Source: JAXGQD01 sp964574395
GTDB lineage: Bacteria > Bacillota > Clostridia > Saccharofermentanales > Fastidiosipilaceae
Direction: 5' to 3'
NCBI GenBank assembly: GCA_964574395.1
Contig: CAZNNL010000024.1
Location: forward strand, 1 to 30,039
DNA length: 30,039 nucleotides
The translations under genes were made by a program, and so were the position numbers. Shown here in pieces: positions 9,559 through 18,869 of this stretch. How positions within the stretch are numbered: the first letter of the stretch is position 1; every line of letters begins with the position of its first letter. The notes under the pieces are model-generated. The model had not been told where the DNA came from and searched no databases. It saw nothing but the letters and a program-made list of their open reading frames with translations.

Positions 9559-9577
9559 ATTGTGCGTTTCGCACAAT
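9559..9577. promoter_or_regulatory. Perfect 19-bp palindrome, candidate PucR-type operator
   Basis: ATTGTGCG-TTT-CGCACAAT has two perfect 8-bp arms, 18 bp before the regulator's ATG and 30 bp upstream of the ene-reductase -35. It lies in the divergent promoter region, where a local regulator is expected to bind both promoters. There is no T-run, so it is not a terminator. Confidence 0.55.
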
Positions 9578-9594
9578 GCGCTTATGATTAGCAT

Positions 9595-10851
9595 ATGGAG
9601 AGTAAGAGCACACCATCTAGGCAGCATAAACGCATACTTGACGTGCATAGACGTCTTCTTCAGAGCGCACAAAAAGGCTCTGTTTTGGCAATATTACAAT
9701 GTGCCTATGAAGTCTTCTCGTCTCCAATTGTTTTAACTAACAAGCGCTACCGTTTAATAGCGCAATGGCCTCAAGAGCATATTGGCGACACGGTGTATGA
9801 TAGTCTCTTGCTTTCGCCCGTTTTGCCAATAGATATCGTGCAAGACTACACTTCAGAATACTTACAAGGAAAAGAGCCGAACTTCGCTCCGTTCTACGTA
9901 GATACCGGAGTGGCAGGCACCCATCCACGGATATTGGCAGAAATCATCGACAAATCTGTTGAAGAAAAGCGCACACTAGGGCACTTTGGCATCCTCTTAG
10001 GGCACAAACCACTACAAAATTGGCATTTAGAAGCAGCTGAAATACTAGCTGAAACCTTGGCGATTCTGCTTAATCGGCACATGGGTCTTGTGGCATACGA
10101 AGCGAATAGTGCATCGCATGAACTATTTGACTTACTCGATCCAGCTGTAAAAAAAGATGACTTCGATAATATAGCACTTGTATTTCAACGTGACTTCCCG
10201 CTGCCGTGGCAGATTTTATACGCAGACGTTGGTACTAGTACAGACCTAAAAACGTTATCCCCTCTCGTAGTATCAGATATTGTGCAACGTTTCCCAAGCT
10301 TGGCGATACTACATGACAGAAATGAACTTATATTGCTTGCGGGAAGTAAGGATAATAAGCGCGACACTGTAGACATGGAGCTAAGGAAAGCAGCTCTGGT
10401 ATTGCAGGATTATGCTTACCAGAGCATACTTTTGCCAAAAGTATATGTTCCTGAAAAAATGCGTAACATGCGTGATTTGGCCAAGATAGCAGCAGCTTAT
10501 TTAAAAAACACCAAGCAGAAAGCAGCGAAACTTTTTGATTATGAGGACTTGGCAGCCAGTCCACTTTATTTTGTGCTGGCAAAACACCCGGCGATACACG
10601 GAATGTGCCATCCTCTACTCGACCAATTAAAAATATACGATAGCGTCAACGCGAGTGAATATTATTTAACTTTAGAATCGTTTTGTGCGTGTAATTTCAA
10701 AATGGCTGTCACGGCAGAGCGCTTGCATATTCACAGGAATACGCTGATTTATCGCCTAAATCGTCTACAAGAAACCTTCTCAATCGATCTATCTGATGAC
10801 GAGTTGTTACAGCTTTTAAGCATTAGCTTCAAGGTGCAAAGTCTAATTTGA
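9595..10851 (+). CDS. PucR-family transcriptional regulator (CdaR-like C-terminal HTH)
   Basis: A protein of 418 residues. The C-terminal region (about 355-405) reads SFCACNFKMAVTAERLHIHRNTLIYRLNRLQE, the hallmark helix-turn-helix of PucR/CdaR-type regulators, which usually activate catabolic operons in response to a small molecule. The N-terminal 340 residues have no membrane segment and look like a divergent ligand-sensing region. The start at 9595 has only a weak purine tract upstream, so initiation may be inefficient or the palindrome overlaps the leader. It is divergent from the ene-reductase, its most likely target, and ends with TGA, which shows TGA acts as a stop here. The ligand is unknown. 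Confidence 0.85.
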   Translation: MESKSTPSRQHKRILDVHRRLLQSAQKGSVLAILQCAYEVFSSPIVLTNKRYRLIAQWPQEHIGDTVYDSLLLSPVLPIDIVQDYTSEYLQGKEPNFAPFYVDTGVAGTHPRILAEIIDKSVEEKRTLGHFGILLGHKPLQNWHLEAAEILAETLAILLNRHMGLVAYEANSASHELFDLLDPAVKKDDFDNIALVFQRDFPLPWQILYADVGTSTDLKTLSPLVVSDIVQRFPSLAILHDRNELILLAGSKDNKRDTVDMELRKAALVLQDYAYQSILLPKVYVPEKMRNMRDLAKIAAAYLKNTKQKAAKLFDYEDLAASPLYFVLAKHPAIHGMCHPLLDQLKIYDSVNASEYYLTLESFCACNFKMAVTAERLHIHRNTLIYRLNRLQETFSIDLSDDELLQLLSISFKVQSLI

Positions 10852-10867
10852 GCTTGCAGCAAAAATG

Positions 10868-11380
10868 TTATGCTTCAATTGTTCCGTATTTTTTGTATCT
10901 ACGGAGTTTTTTACGATAATTGATATAGTGCAAAATCAAAAACACGGTTGGAGTTAATATTATTAGTATAGGACCATAAAAGTACATTCGCTTGATTATG
11001 GCTTCAGTATTTAAATAAAGTAATCCTGGCAAGTTTTTCGTTGGGTCCTGTCGATAATAATACACATCAGTAATGTCACCATATTCGGACATATTACTTG
11101 TGCCTCGATCACTCAATATTTTTCTATAAGGCTTATGGTTCTCATCGTAGAAATGGTAACTTACGGTGTGATAAGTGTTTCCGTCACCATCCGAGCTAGA
11201 GCTTCTATTAATTTCGGCGCTAATTTTTACTGGATCTTGTGCAATAATTCGCGCATCGTTGATGTTATTAGACATCTTGTAAAAGGCAAAAGCTATTAGG
11301 GCTAAAAAAACTATTGATGGCAGCACGACAGAACTAATAAAATGTTTAGAAAAACGGATAGGTGTGTTTGTTTCTCCCAT
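10868..11380 (-). CDS. DUF3592-like membrane protein
   Basis: A protein of 170 residues with one N-terminal membrane helix (about 12-32) and a second near the C-terminus (about 130-150). Between them is an extracytoplasmic beta-rich domain with the pattern YHTVSYHFYDENHKPYRK...DVYYYRQDP, which resembles DUF3592 (a small domain of unknown function, typically between two TM helices). GGAGAG lies 6 nt before the ATG. It is convergent with the PucR gene, with 16 bp between the stops and no terminator between them. A second protein of the same general type is encoded at 24521-24958. No function can be assigned. Confidence 0.6.
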   Translation of the reverse strand: MGETNTPIRFSKHFISSVVLPSIVFLALIAFAFYKMSNNINDARIIAQDPVKISAEINRSSSSDGDGNTYHTVSYHFYDENHKPYRKILSDRGTSNMSEYGDITDVYYYRQDPTKNLPGLLYLNTEAIIKRMYFYGPILIILTPTVFLILHYINYRKKLRRYKKYGTIEA

Positions 11381-11461
11381 TTATGTCTCTCCTAGTTAAT
11401 TAATATTAAGTCGCTTGATACCATAATAGCAAAGAGAGTTTATCGCTAGGTGGTAGAAACA

Positions 11462-12316
11462 TTAAATTTTATTAACCTCAATTGTACCCACGCCCAGCTT
11501 CCGCCATTTCAGCCAAACGGCGATGGCAAAAGGTAGCATCGTTAATAAAGGTACTATCAAGGATTCAAATACGACGGTGCCTGTTGAAGCCACACCGCTT
11601 TCTGCTGCACTGAATGCTTCTACGGATAGAACGCTATAAAGCACAAAGGTGGCAGCGTCTATTAAAGCATGCACTATTACGACAGCCCAGATGTTCTTCG
11701 ATTCCAAATAAACTAAAGCAAAAAACATTCCAATGACAATAGACGAGAGCACTTGTGCAAGCGTTTCAAGGATTTGTGCCAAAGCAAAACCGCTCAAATT
11801 CACGAAATGCAGTACACCAAACAAAACCGAAGATACGATAACAATGCGTTTAAGTGACGAAACAGAATCTCCATAATGCCTTTTCAAGTTATTGATTACA
11901 AAGCCTCTAACTAAGACTTCTTCAAACAAACCGGTTGTAAAGGCAATAAAAAGACAGGCTATAAAATAACTTAGTTTCGGTGACTGAACATACTCGAGAT
12001 TTCCCCAAAAATTAACCGCGAACATAAAGAGTGCGAAGACAATTCCAACAAATCCCGACCAGATGCCACGCAACAAGCCTTTGCTCGTGAATTCTTCATC
12101 TCTGAAAATATTTAGTCTTTTCATTAACACTACTACACCAACAGCTAAAACAAGTTGAGCAGTAGCATTAATCCAACAAAAGAGCTCTAAATCATATTGC
12201 TGTAATTCTTCGGAAAGTAATGCCCCACTGAGAAGTGACACCACTCCAAGTAGCAAGAAGAAAACTATTGTGACAGCTATTGTAAAGCCTAAACTTTTCG
12301 TTTTTAGATTTCTCAT
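11462..12316 (-). CDS. CPBP family intramembrane glutamic endopeptidase (Abi/CAAX-like)
   Basis: A polytopic membrane protein of 284 residues with about eight hydrophobic segments. It carries the CPBP signature in order: FEEVLVRGF (Glu132, Glu133, Arg137), then GVLHF (His170) and VIVHALID (His216). These are the catalytic residues of the Rce1-like family (PF02517), whose bacterial members are linked to bacteriocin self-immunity, pheromone or lipoprotein processing and other membrane proteolysis. The ATG at 12316 has an AGGCGGA site about 9 nt upstream. It lies directly downstream of two ABC exporters on the same strand (71 bp gap), so a role in handling or resisting an exported peptide is possible but not shown. 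Confidence 0.88.
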   Translation of the reverse strand: MRNLKTKSLGFTIAVTIVFFLLLGVVSLLSGALLSEELQQYDLELFCWINATAQLVLAVGVVVLMKRLNIFRDEEFTSKGLLRGIWSGFVGIVFALFMFAVNFWGNLEYVQSPKLSYFIACLFIAFTTGLFEEVLVRGFVINNLKRHYGDSVSSLKRIVIVSSVLFGVLHFVNLSGFALAQILETLAQVLSSIVIGMFFALVYLESKNIWAVVIVHALIDAATFVLYSVLSVEAFSAAESGVASTGTVVFESLIVPLLTMLPFAIAVWLKWRKLGVGTIEVNKI

Positions 12317-12387
12317 CGTAGTAATTCCGCCTATTATTATCTATTAAGATTCACCTCTATGATAAAGATAATCTTGAAATAAGCAAT

Positions 12388-14217
12388 TTACGCAAATTTA
12401 TAATAACGTGCCTGTTCCTCAAACAACTTACGGTACAGGCTGTCTCCAGTACGCATAAGCTCATCGTGGTGGGCAAAAGCACTCACCTTTCCCTCATTAA
12501 GCACCAGTACTTTATCACAAAAGCGCGAAGAACTCATACGATGCGAAATATAAATGGCAGTCTGCCCTTGAACAAGCGTATCAAAATGTTCGTATATCTC
12601 AGCTTCCGCGAGTGGATCTAAAGCGGAGGTTGGCTCATCTAGAATGACTAGCGAACCCTCCTTGTATAGCGCACGCGCTATCGCTATTTTCTGCGCCTGG
12701 CCACCCGATAACTCCGTCCCTTCCCTGTTGATTGCCTTATTAAGCAGTGTCTTTGCTCCCTGCTCCAAACCCCCAACGATTGAAGCAACACTCGAATCGT
12801 TCATAATCTTTTCGAGTTTCGGAACATCGTATGAAACGTCGTCTGCCAAGGATGTAATGTTGCTTTGGATGCTGAATGAAAGCAGCCTGAAATCCTGGAA
12901 TACAGCCGCTATTTCTCGGAGATAAGTCTGCTCATTCCAGGTCCAAATATCCCTTCCGTTAACTAGGATTCGGCCTGAATCGGGTTTGTAAAAGCGGCAG
13001 AGTAGTTTGACGAGGGTGGTTTTGCCAGCACCATTCAGACCGACGATAGATATTTTCTCGCCTTCATTTATGGTGAAACTCACGTCTTGCAGAACAGCTT
13101 GCTCGGCTTTAGGATACGTAAAAGTCACATTATCAAAAGTGATATTGGCAAAACGCTCACGCACACGCACTCCACCAGCCTCAAGGGGCGCGCCATCTTC
13201 GGGGAGCGCCATAAATTGCTGAAAGGGTTCCAGAAAATCCAAATGCTGTTTGATGTTACGCACAGAACTGAACAGCTCGCGCATGGCTGAAGTGAATTGT
13301 ATGGCTGCACCAGCGTAGAGACTAAAAGAACCGATGCCAATTGCGGGTCCGGAAGTAGTACTGAGGACGCGAAAGGCGGCGTAGGCGTAGGCTGCTATGG
13401 TTTGTAGGTCGGTAATGATCGATTGGGCGGCGGTGATTTTGCCAACATTGTTGGTATATATCCCCAACCAATCTGCAATTTGTAGGTTTAGTTCAGAAAC
13501 CTTTTCGCTGAGCATGGGGCGAAGACCATAGAGGCGAACTTGCTGTTGGATTTCTTCACTCAGCGTACGGCCGATATAGTAACCGTATTTTCTGTTCACG
13601 CTGATAACATTCTTAAAAAAGTTAGTCTCATGCCGCTTGCTTAGGTTCTGAAGTAGTGCAATCGCCATAAACGAGAGCAGCAAAAATGCCACCAATATCC
13701 AACTGAGTTGACTCAGAATCGATAAGAGCATGATTAGGGTTAGAAAGTAGCGTAAAATTTGCTGCAGTTCTCGAATAATACTGGCAGGAACGTTCTGATT
13801 GGTCATGGCAAAACTAGCACTCTCCTTCAGATTCAAGACTTCCGTGTCTTCTAGACTACTATAAGGAAGTCTCGTAACCTTCTCGGCGATGACCTTGTTC
13901 ATTCCGTATTCAACGCGTACTTGTTCTGTGTTGATAAAGGTCTGGAGTGCATTTTGGCTTAGCTTTAAGAGGATCTCTGCAAACGCAATACCTGCAATTA
14001 TGTACAAGCCGTCAGCCCACACTATCTGCCGCATGAGCGCATCTAGTAAAAGTTTGGGAATAAAGACTGCCAGAGCAATCTGAGCTGATTGCACAAAGGC
14101 ATTCAGAATTAAGACAAAGATGAATTTGGGAGAAATCTTTTGTATTTCCGCCAAAGCTAGACGCAAGCGGGATATTACTGAAGTGAAGCCTTTACGAATG
14201 GACGAAGTCTTAGACAT
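12388..14217 (-). CDS. ABC exporter half-transporter (TM-NBD fusion), second of a pair
   Basis: A protein of 609 residues: an N-terminal type I exporter membrane domain with about six helices (residues 30-330) and a complete nucleotide-binding domain. Walker A GLNGAGKTT (393-401), Q-loop VFQDF (about 439-443), signature LSGGQ (503-507), Walker B LVILDEPT (Asp527/Glu528) and the switch His559 are all intact, so this site should hydrolyse ATP. The start overlaps the end of the upstream ABC gene by 8 bp, with GAGG inside that gene, which suggests translational coupling and a heterodimer. No peptidase C39 domain is present. The substrate is unknown: peptide, lipid or drug are all possible. Confidence 0.93.
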   Translation of the reverse strand: MSKTSSIRKGFTSVISRLRLALAEIQKISPKFIFVLILNAFVQSAQIALAVFIPKLLLDALMRQIVWADGLYIIAGIAFAEILLKLSQNALQTFINTEQVRVEYGMNKVIAEKVTRLPYSSLEDTEVLNLKESASFAMTNQNVPASIIRELQQILRYFLTLIMLLSILSQLSWILVAFLLLSFMAIALLQNLSKRHETNFFKNVISVNRKYGYYIGRTLSEEIQQQVRLYGLRPMLSEKVSELNLQIADWLGIYTNNVGKITAAQSIITDLQTIAAYAYAAFRVLSTTSGPAIGIGSFSLYAGAAIQFTSAMRELFSSVRNIKQHLDFLEPFQQFMALPEDGAPLEAGGVRVRERFANITFDNVTFTYPKAEQAVLQDVSFTINEGEKISIVGLNGAGKTTLVKLLCRFYKPDSGRILVNGRDIWTWNEQTYLREIAAVFQDFRLLSFSIQSNITSLADDVSYDVPKLEKIMNDSSVASIVGGLEQGAKTLLNKAINREGTELSGGQAQKIAIARALYKEGSLVILDEPTSALDPLAEAEIYEHFDTLVQGQTAIYISHRMSSSRFCDKVLVLNEGKVSAFAHHDELMRTGDSLYRKLFEEQARYYKFA

Positions 14218-16048
14218 CTACGGCCACCTCACTCTGATAATATTTTCCTTGTGTTACAAACATTTCGTAGTAAGCGCCTTTAGCAGCCATGAGTTCGTCA
14301 TGTGTGCCACTTTCTAGAATGCCGCCACCAGAAAGTAGGACAATGCTGTCGCAAAAGCTCGTAGAAGCAAGACGATGTGATACAAATAGGCCGGTTTTGC
14401 CTTTCATAAGCTCAGAAAACTCTTGGTAGATTTTTGATTCTGCTAAGGCATCCAGCGCAGAAGTTGGTTCATCTAGAATCATCATCGGTGCGTCCTTGTA
14501 CAGGGCACGCGCTAGCATTAGTTTCTGAATTTCTCCGCCAGACAGTTGCAGTCCTTCTTCATCAATAATTTTGAGCAGCATGGTATCTATGCCTTTTTCT
14601 TCCGCTTGAATCTTTTCTAGAAGTCCACTGCGTTGCAGAGCAGCCTCCACTCGTGGTCGATTGATTTGGGTGCTGCTCCCTGCTACATGTTCTGCAACGG
14701 TAACTGCTAGAGGTGTCTCATTTTGGAAAACGACACTAAAGGCTTTATAAAGCGCTTCAGAATCGAGCTCTCGTGTATCTTGCCCGTTCACAAGGACGAC
14801 TCCGGAGCTTGGGTGATGGAGGCCGGTCATAAGTTTTACGATAGTGGACTTTCCAGCACCGTTGATTCCGACGAGAGCGAGCGTTTTGCCAAAATCAATC
14901 TTAAGATTAAGATGTTCTAAAACATATTTATCCGAAGCAGGATAGTGGAATGAAACATCACGAAACTCGATAGTCAGTGGCTCAGTGCTAATTAAGATGC
15001 CCGTACCACTGTTGTCGTTGAAGTTTGTTTCTAGGTATTCAATCATTTCTTTTACGTAGCGGCCTTCAGCATTAATGCGATTCAGTGAAGTTGCGAGCTT
15101 CTCAAGTGTTAGATTCAGGCTGACAAATGCGCTGAGGTACAGCGAAAATTGTGCTACAGACAAATGACCATTTAAGGCCAAATAAAGCAGTATGCTTAAC
15201 GTGACAAAATTGCTGACCCCTGAGACGAAAAGCGGCAGCAGCTGGTAGTTGAATTTTTTCTTTTCGATCTGCTTGACCAGGGCAACAGCATCTGCAATGA
15301 CCTTTTTAAAACCATCAAAAAGTATCGACTCTAGGCGAAAGAGGCGAATATCTTTGCCATAGTTGAAATCTTGAGAAAGGTTGCTATAGGTGTAAATTCT
15401 TCGAAAGTCATGACTGCTTTGCTCGCGATGACTGAAACTGAAGCGGTCGGATCGATTCAAAGCGATGAGCAAGCTAGGAAATGTTAATAATGGCAAAGCC
15501 ACTAACCAGGGACTAGCAAATGCAAGAATCACAATTAAAATCACAGCAGAAACAATAAGGGCAGGCAACAAGAATGACTGGCGATACACTTCCTCAACGC
15601 CTGTATCATTGCTTTGATTTGCTCTATTGGCTCGAGATGTTCTATCGATAAAATCTGCATGTTCATAATGGGAAAAATCCGCAGTCATAACTTTGTGCGT
15701 AAGCTCTTTCAAATACTCCAAGCGAAGATAGGTAAATTTAGCGTAAGAATCATGCTCTAGAAAATTCTTCAAACCGCCCAAAATTGAGGCAAAAATGAAG
15801 TAGCCCAGAAGGATTATTAGAATATTCTTGATGATTGGATTCTCAAGCGTGAAGCTGGCGCTCCTACCACCTTCTAATTGCTCAATCAACAGTCTGGGCA
15901 GATACACACCCAGGATGGGGTATACAGCACTAACAAGCGTATAAATGGCACATATACCGAGCAAACTAGGCGAGTTCTGCTGCAAGTTTTTTAGCATGTG
16001 TGTTGCTACATAACGATTGCTTAAGGATTTTTCGCTAATATTTGCCAT
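14210..16048 (-). CDS. ABC exporter half-transporter (TM-NBD fusion), first of a pair
   Basis: A protein of 612 residues with the same layout as its downstream partner: a six-helix exporter membrane domain and an NBD with Walker A GINGAGKST (394-402), signature LSGGE (502-506), Walker B MMILDEPT (Asp526/Glu527) and His558. The signature carries E where the partner has Q, a common minor variation. The ATG at 16048 follows the regulator's stop by 3 bp, and its GAGG site lies in the last codons of that gene. The order regulator-ABC-ABC and the tight spacing indicate one transcript. Both halves keep catalytic glutamates, so neither appears degenerate, unlike many heterodimeric exporters. Confidence 0.93.
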   Translation of the reverse strand: MANISEKSLSNRYVATHMLKNLQQNSPSLLGICAIYTLVSAVYPILGVYLPRLLIEQLEGGRSASFTLENPIIKNILIILLGYFIFASILGGLKNFLEHDSYAKFTYLRLEYLKELTHKVMTADFSHYEHADFIDRTSRANRANQSNDTGVEEVYRQSFLLPALIVSAVILIVILAFASPWLVALPLLTFPSLLIALNRSDRFSFSHREQSSHDFRRIYTYSNLSQDFNYGKDIRLFRLESILFDGFKKVIADAVALVKQIEKKKFNYQLLPLFVSGVSNFVTLSILLYLALNGHLSVAQFSLYLSAFVSLNLTLEKLATSLNRINAEGRYVKEMIEYLETNFNDNSGTGILISTEPLTIEFRDVSFHYPASDKYVLEHLNLKIDFGKTLALVGINGAGKSTIVKLMTGLHHPSSGVVLVNGQDTRELDSEALYKAFSVVFQNETPLAVTVAEHVAGSSTQINRPRVEAALQRSGLLEKIQAEEKGIDTMLLKIIDEEGLQLSGGEIQKLMLARALYKDAPMMILDEPTSALDALAESKIYQEFSELMKGKTGLFVSHRLASTSFCDSIVLLSGGGILESGTHDELMAAKGAYYEMFVTQGKYYQSEVAVDV

Positions 16049-16051
16049 AGT

Positions 16052-17233
16052 TTAGGCCTCGCTTTCTACGCTATCGCCCAAAGCACTTATTGCATGACCA
16101 AGTTCGATAAGTCTAGGTTTCGATAAAGAATAATAAACTCTTCGACTATCACTTGCGACTTCACCTTGCACCAAATGCTCGCTCATCAAACTTGTCATGT
16201 GATGCGACATCGTAGCTGAACTAAGTCCAAGAGTATCTGCTAATTCCTTGAGATACATAGGTCTCTTTTGCAGAAGTAACAACGCTTTAAGCCGCGTCGA
16301 ATCCGCCAGAAGTTTCGCACCCTCACTAATTAACTTTATTTCTTGCTCAACACTATCGTTTATCGCATCCATTTCGGCTGCAAAAATCCCCGTATAAATA
16401 CGCATAAGATTCTCTTGCGCGTAATAAATAAGCATCACATTGGGCTGCATCAGGACTGGAATAATTTTAACTTCAATCGATTCTGGAAGCTCCATTTTTA
16501 TATACGAGACGAGCATTTTGCGAATCCTATTAACATAGCTCTTTTGTGATAGCACCCTGTCGAGATCCGACTGTACTAGATGAATGTGCTCACGAATGAT
16601 GCTTGAAAGATTGAGCATAAGTTCAGAAATTGCGGTGAAAATTTCTTCTTCTTGTTGATAAAGCGCGATAAGTTTAACTTTGGTTTCGCTTTCAATTCCG
16701 CTTTGCATGATTATGGTGATAACTTCAGATAAATCTTGGAAATTGGTTTGTTGGAAAATATCTTCAATGACCTCATCATTTTTAGCAGAATTGTCTGTGG
16801 CTGCTTGTCTTGCTATTAAAAGCTGCATATGCCATTGCTTGATGAGTTCTTTTGTTAATGCTTTGGCACGAATATTACTGCGCTTTGTATTCATTGAGAA
16901 CAATAAGCTTGGCAAAAACATACCTGGATACTCTTCCAGAACAGTCAATTGCAAATAAGGTTCAATCGATGGATTTTCATTCACCAACTTATCCCTCGCA
17001 TCAAGCACTAGATTTGTGAAATGCACATATGCACTGTACTGTTCTTCTAATTGTTTTATATTTCGCCCAAAAGCAACTTTTCTCTCCAAGAAGAGCTCGC
17101 GATCACCAGTTTTCTTGGCCAACGCAAGGGCTGCCTCATAGAGATAATCTATCTCTTGAAGTTTAAGCTGTTTTGTATTTACTTCTTCGAAATTGATGTA
17201 GTGCGCATTTTCTGTCGCATCGCTATTAGACAT
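16052..17233 (-). CDS. ArsR-like winged-helix regulator with long N-terminal domain
   Basis: A protein of 393 residues. The C-terminal 70 (about 305-375) form an ArsR-type winged helix: LLADSTRLKALLLL, then the recognition region ELADTLGLSSATMSHHMTSL and the wing DSRRVYYSLS. The first 300 residues are helical, without membrane segments or recognisable motifs. This is much longer than a typical ArsR (about 100 residues), so they are probably a sensor or oligomerisation domain. GAGAGGTGG lies before the ATG, and a near-consensus promoter sits 24-52 bp upstream. It is first in the operon with two ABC exporters, which suggests autoregulated, substrate-induced export. No CxC metal motif is seen, so metal sensing is not indicated. 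Confidence 0.8.
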   Translation of the reverse strand: MSNSDATENAHYINFEEVNTKQLKLQEIDYLYEAALALAKKTGDRELFLERKVAFGRNIKQLEEQYSAYVHFTNLVLDARDKLVNENPSIEPYLQLTVLEEYPGMFLPSLLFSMNTKRSNIRAKALTKELIKQWHMQLLIARQAATDNSAKNDEVIEDIFQQTNFQDLSEVITIIMQSGIESETKVKLIALYQQEEEIFTAISELMLNLSSIIREHIHLVQSDLDRVLSQKSYVNRIRKMLVSYIKMELPESIEVKIIPVLMQPNVMLIYYAQENLMRIYTGIFAAEMDAINDSVEQEIKLISEGAKLLADSTRLKALLLLQKRPMYLKELADTLGLSSATMSHHMTSLMSEHLVQGEVASDSRRVYYSLSKPRLIELGHAISALGDSVESEA

Positions 17234-17256
17234 CTACAACCACCTCTCAATTCGAT

Positions 17257-17285
17257 ATTTTAAGGTTTTGTTAGATGCTTGTCAA
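17257..17285 (-). promoter_or_regulatory. σA-type promoter of the regulator-ABC-ABC operon
   Basis: On the minus strand, a perfect -35 TTGACA (17280-17285) and a -10 TAAAAT (17257-17262) are separated by exactly 17 bp. The -10 lies 23 bp before the regulator's ATG, leaving a short leader with the ribosome binding site. CATCTA direct repeats flank the -35 and could be part of an operator. Confidence 0.8.
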
Positions 17286-17358
17286 ACATAGATGTGTATA
17301 ATTGCTGCTAGACATCAGTATTCAATTCATATTCGTGTGCTTTGCAAAACTGTAATAA

Positions 17359-18869
17359 CTAATCCACAACAATCTTATGGCGTAAAATCTTACGACTCGA
17401 ATTCTTTTCAAACTCTTGATCTCTCAAAATTATTTCTGAGAGAAGTCTGTAACGTCTCGCCTCTTTGTTATAGCTGTCTTTCAGTTGTTTAAAGTATTCG
17501 GTATTCCCAAGATATTCTTCTACAGGAAATACATAGGCGACTAATCTATCATTTTTTTCTAACACAACTACTTCTGCCACAGCGTCATCACGTTCAAGTA
17601 CCTGCTCAATTTCCTCAGGTGAAATATTCTCGCCATTAGACAGAATAATTAAGTTCTTTTTTCTACCGGTAACAAACAGATAGCCATCTTTATCCAGATG
17701 CCCTAAATCACCAGTAGCAAATTCTCCCTCGAACAATACATCAGCCGTCGCTTTTTCATCTTTATAATATCCGGCAAATATATTAGAGCCTTTAACAAAA
17801 ATTTCGCCATCTTCTGCGATACGAACCGTATTACAACTCAAAGGTGTGCCACAGCTTCCCATACGTGTCTCAAGGAGTTTTTCGGTCGCGACAACTGGAG
17901 AGGCCTCGGTTAAGCCATAACCATTAATGACAGTGATGCCGATTTGGCTAAAGAACTTGATGTGTTCAGGATTAGGCGGTGCACCGCCACATATCATTTC
18001 CACAAGATTTCCACCTAATTGATTATGAATATCTTTAAAAAGCTTTCTGCGCACATCAATTCCTAATTTCAGCAGCAGACCACTGAGTTTCAATGCGAAT
18101 GCAAACTTACGCGTAGCCTTTTGCTTACGAATTCCACCCCAGATGCGTTTGTAAAAGAAAACCAGAAACATGGGGACAATTGCAATTGCATGCGGTNNNN
18201 NNNNNNNNNNNNNNNNNNNNNNNNNNNNNNNNNNNNNNNNNNNNNNNNNNNNNNNNNNNNNNNNNNNNNNNNNNNNNNNNNNNNNNNNNNNNNNNNTGCG
18301 GTACCTGAAGTATAAAAAATTGCTGCTGGCTTAGCTGCATCAATAACTATTGCATCGTAAGCCTTGTTACCTTCTAAGCGTAGTTGGCGCCCTTGCTCGA
18401 TTGAGTCATCCATTTCATCAAGTCTAAATAGTTCAAAATCAGGATTTTCAGCAATAAAGTGTTCAGATTGGTATGCGCGTAAGTTTTTGTAGTGTTCTTC
18501 TGAGCAAAAAACCGCTGAACTATCGCTATGTTGTAGCAAATCTAACACAAGGTCCATGTGAAGTGCAGCGTCAAGTGCTACTGCTACGTTTCCAGAACTA
18601 GTTATGGCAAAATAAGCAAGCAGTCACTCATATGTGTTTCCGCTTAAGATGGCAATATGTTTCTCTCTATAGCCTTTTTGAAGCAAGGTGCTAGCGATTG
18701 CGACCACTTCTTCGTGAAAATTCGAAAAAGTTTTTGTTTGAATAGCATTTGCTGCTGTTCGAAACTGAAAGGCTACCTGATCAGCAGCAGAATCTGCACG
18801 TGACAAGAGTAAATCTCTCATATCTAGGACGGGTTTAAGATTTTTTCCACCAAGCGCATTGTACTCCAT
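17359..18869 (-). pseudogene. AMP-forming acyl-CoA synthetase, interrupted by in-frame TGA and by the assembly gap
   Basis: The gene starts at the ATG at 18869 with AGGAG upstream. Frame 1 runs to a TGA at 18624-18626, codon 82, exactly where homologues read Trp in the (N)xYEW(L)xAYFA segment. The same frame then continues (LLAYFAITSSGNVAVALD) to YTSGT (P-loop motif) and into the 100-N gap. After the gap the protein resumes (PHAIAIVPMF), with GYGLTEASPV, a GTP(L) turn, ATGDLG, TGRKKNLIILSNGENISPEEIE and a C-terminal KNSSRKILRHK containing the catalytic-lysine region. These are adenylate-forming motifs A3, A5, A7, A8 and A10. The frame change across the gap reflects the placeholder N length. 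Unless the TGA is an error or read through, only an 81-residue fragment is made. Confidence 0.85.
18197..18296. other. Assembly gap (100 N)
   Basis: Exactly 100 N inside the acyl-CoA synthetase gene. The reading frames on the two sides agree only if the true length is 2 mod 3, so 100 (1 mod 3) is a placeholder. By comparison with the family, roughly 35-50 codons between YTSGT and the LPxxxAxxxxPMF segment are missing. Confidence 0.97.

Noticed and set aside
18191..18302. Contigs actually overlap at the shared TGCGGT and no sequence is missing
   Set aside because: Joining there gives a frameshift and removes conserved residues needed between YTSGT and the PMF segment, so missing sequence is more likely.
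18624..18626. TGA recoded as Trp (alternative genetic code)
   Set aside because: TGA ends several intact genes in this window (for example at 10849 and 26536), and Trp is otherwise written TGG, so a point mutation or error is simpler.
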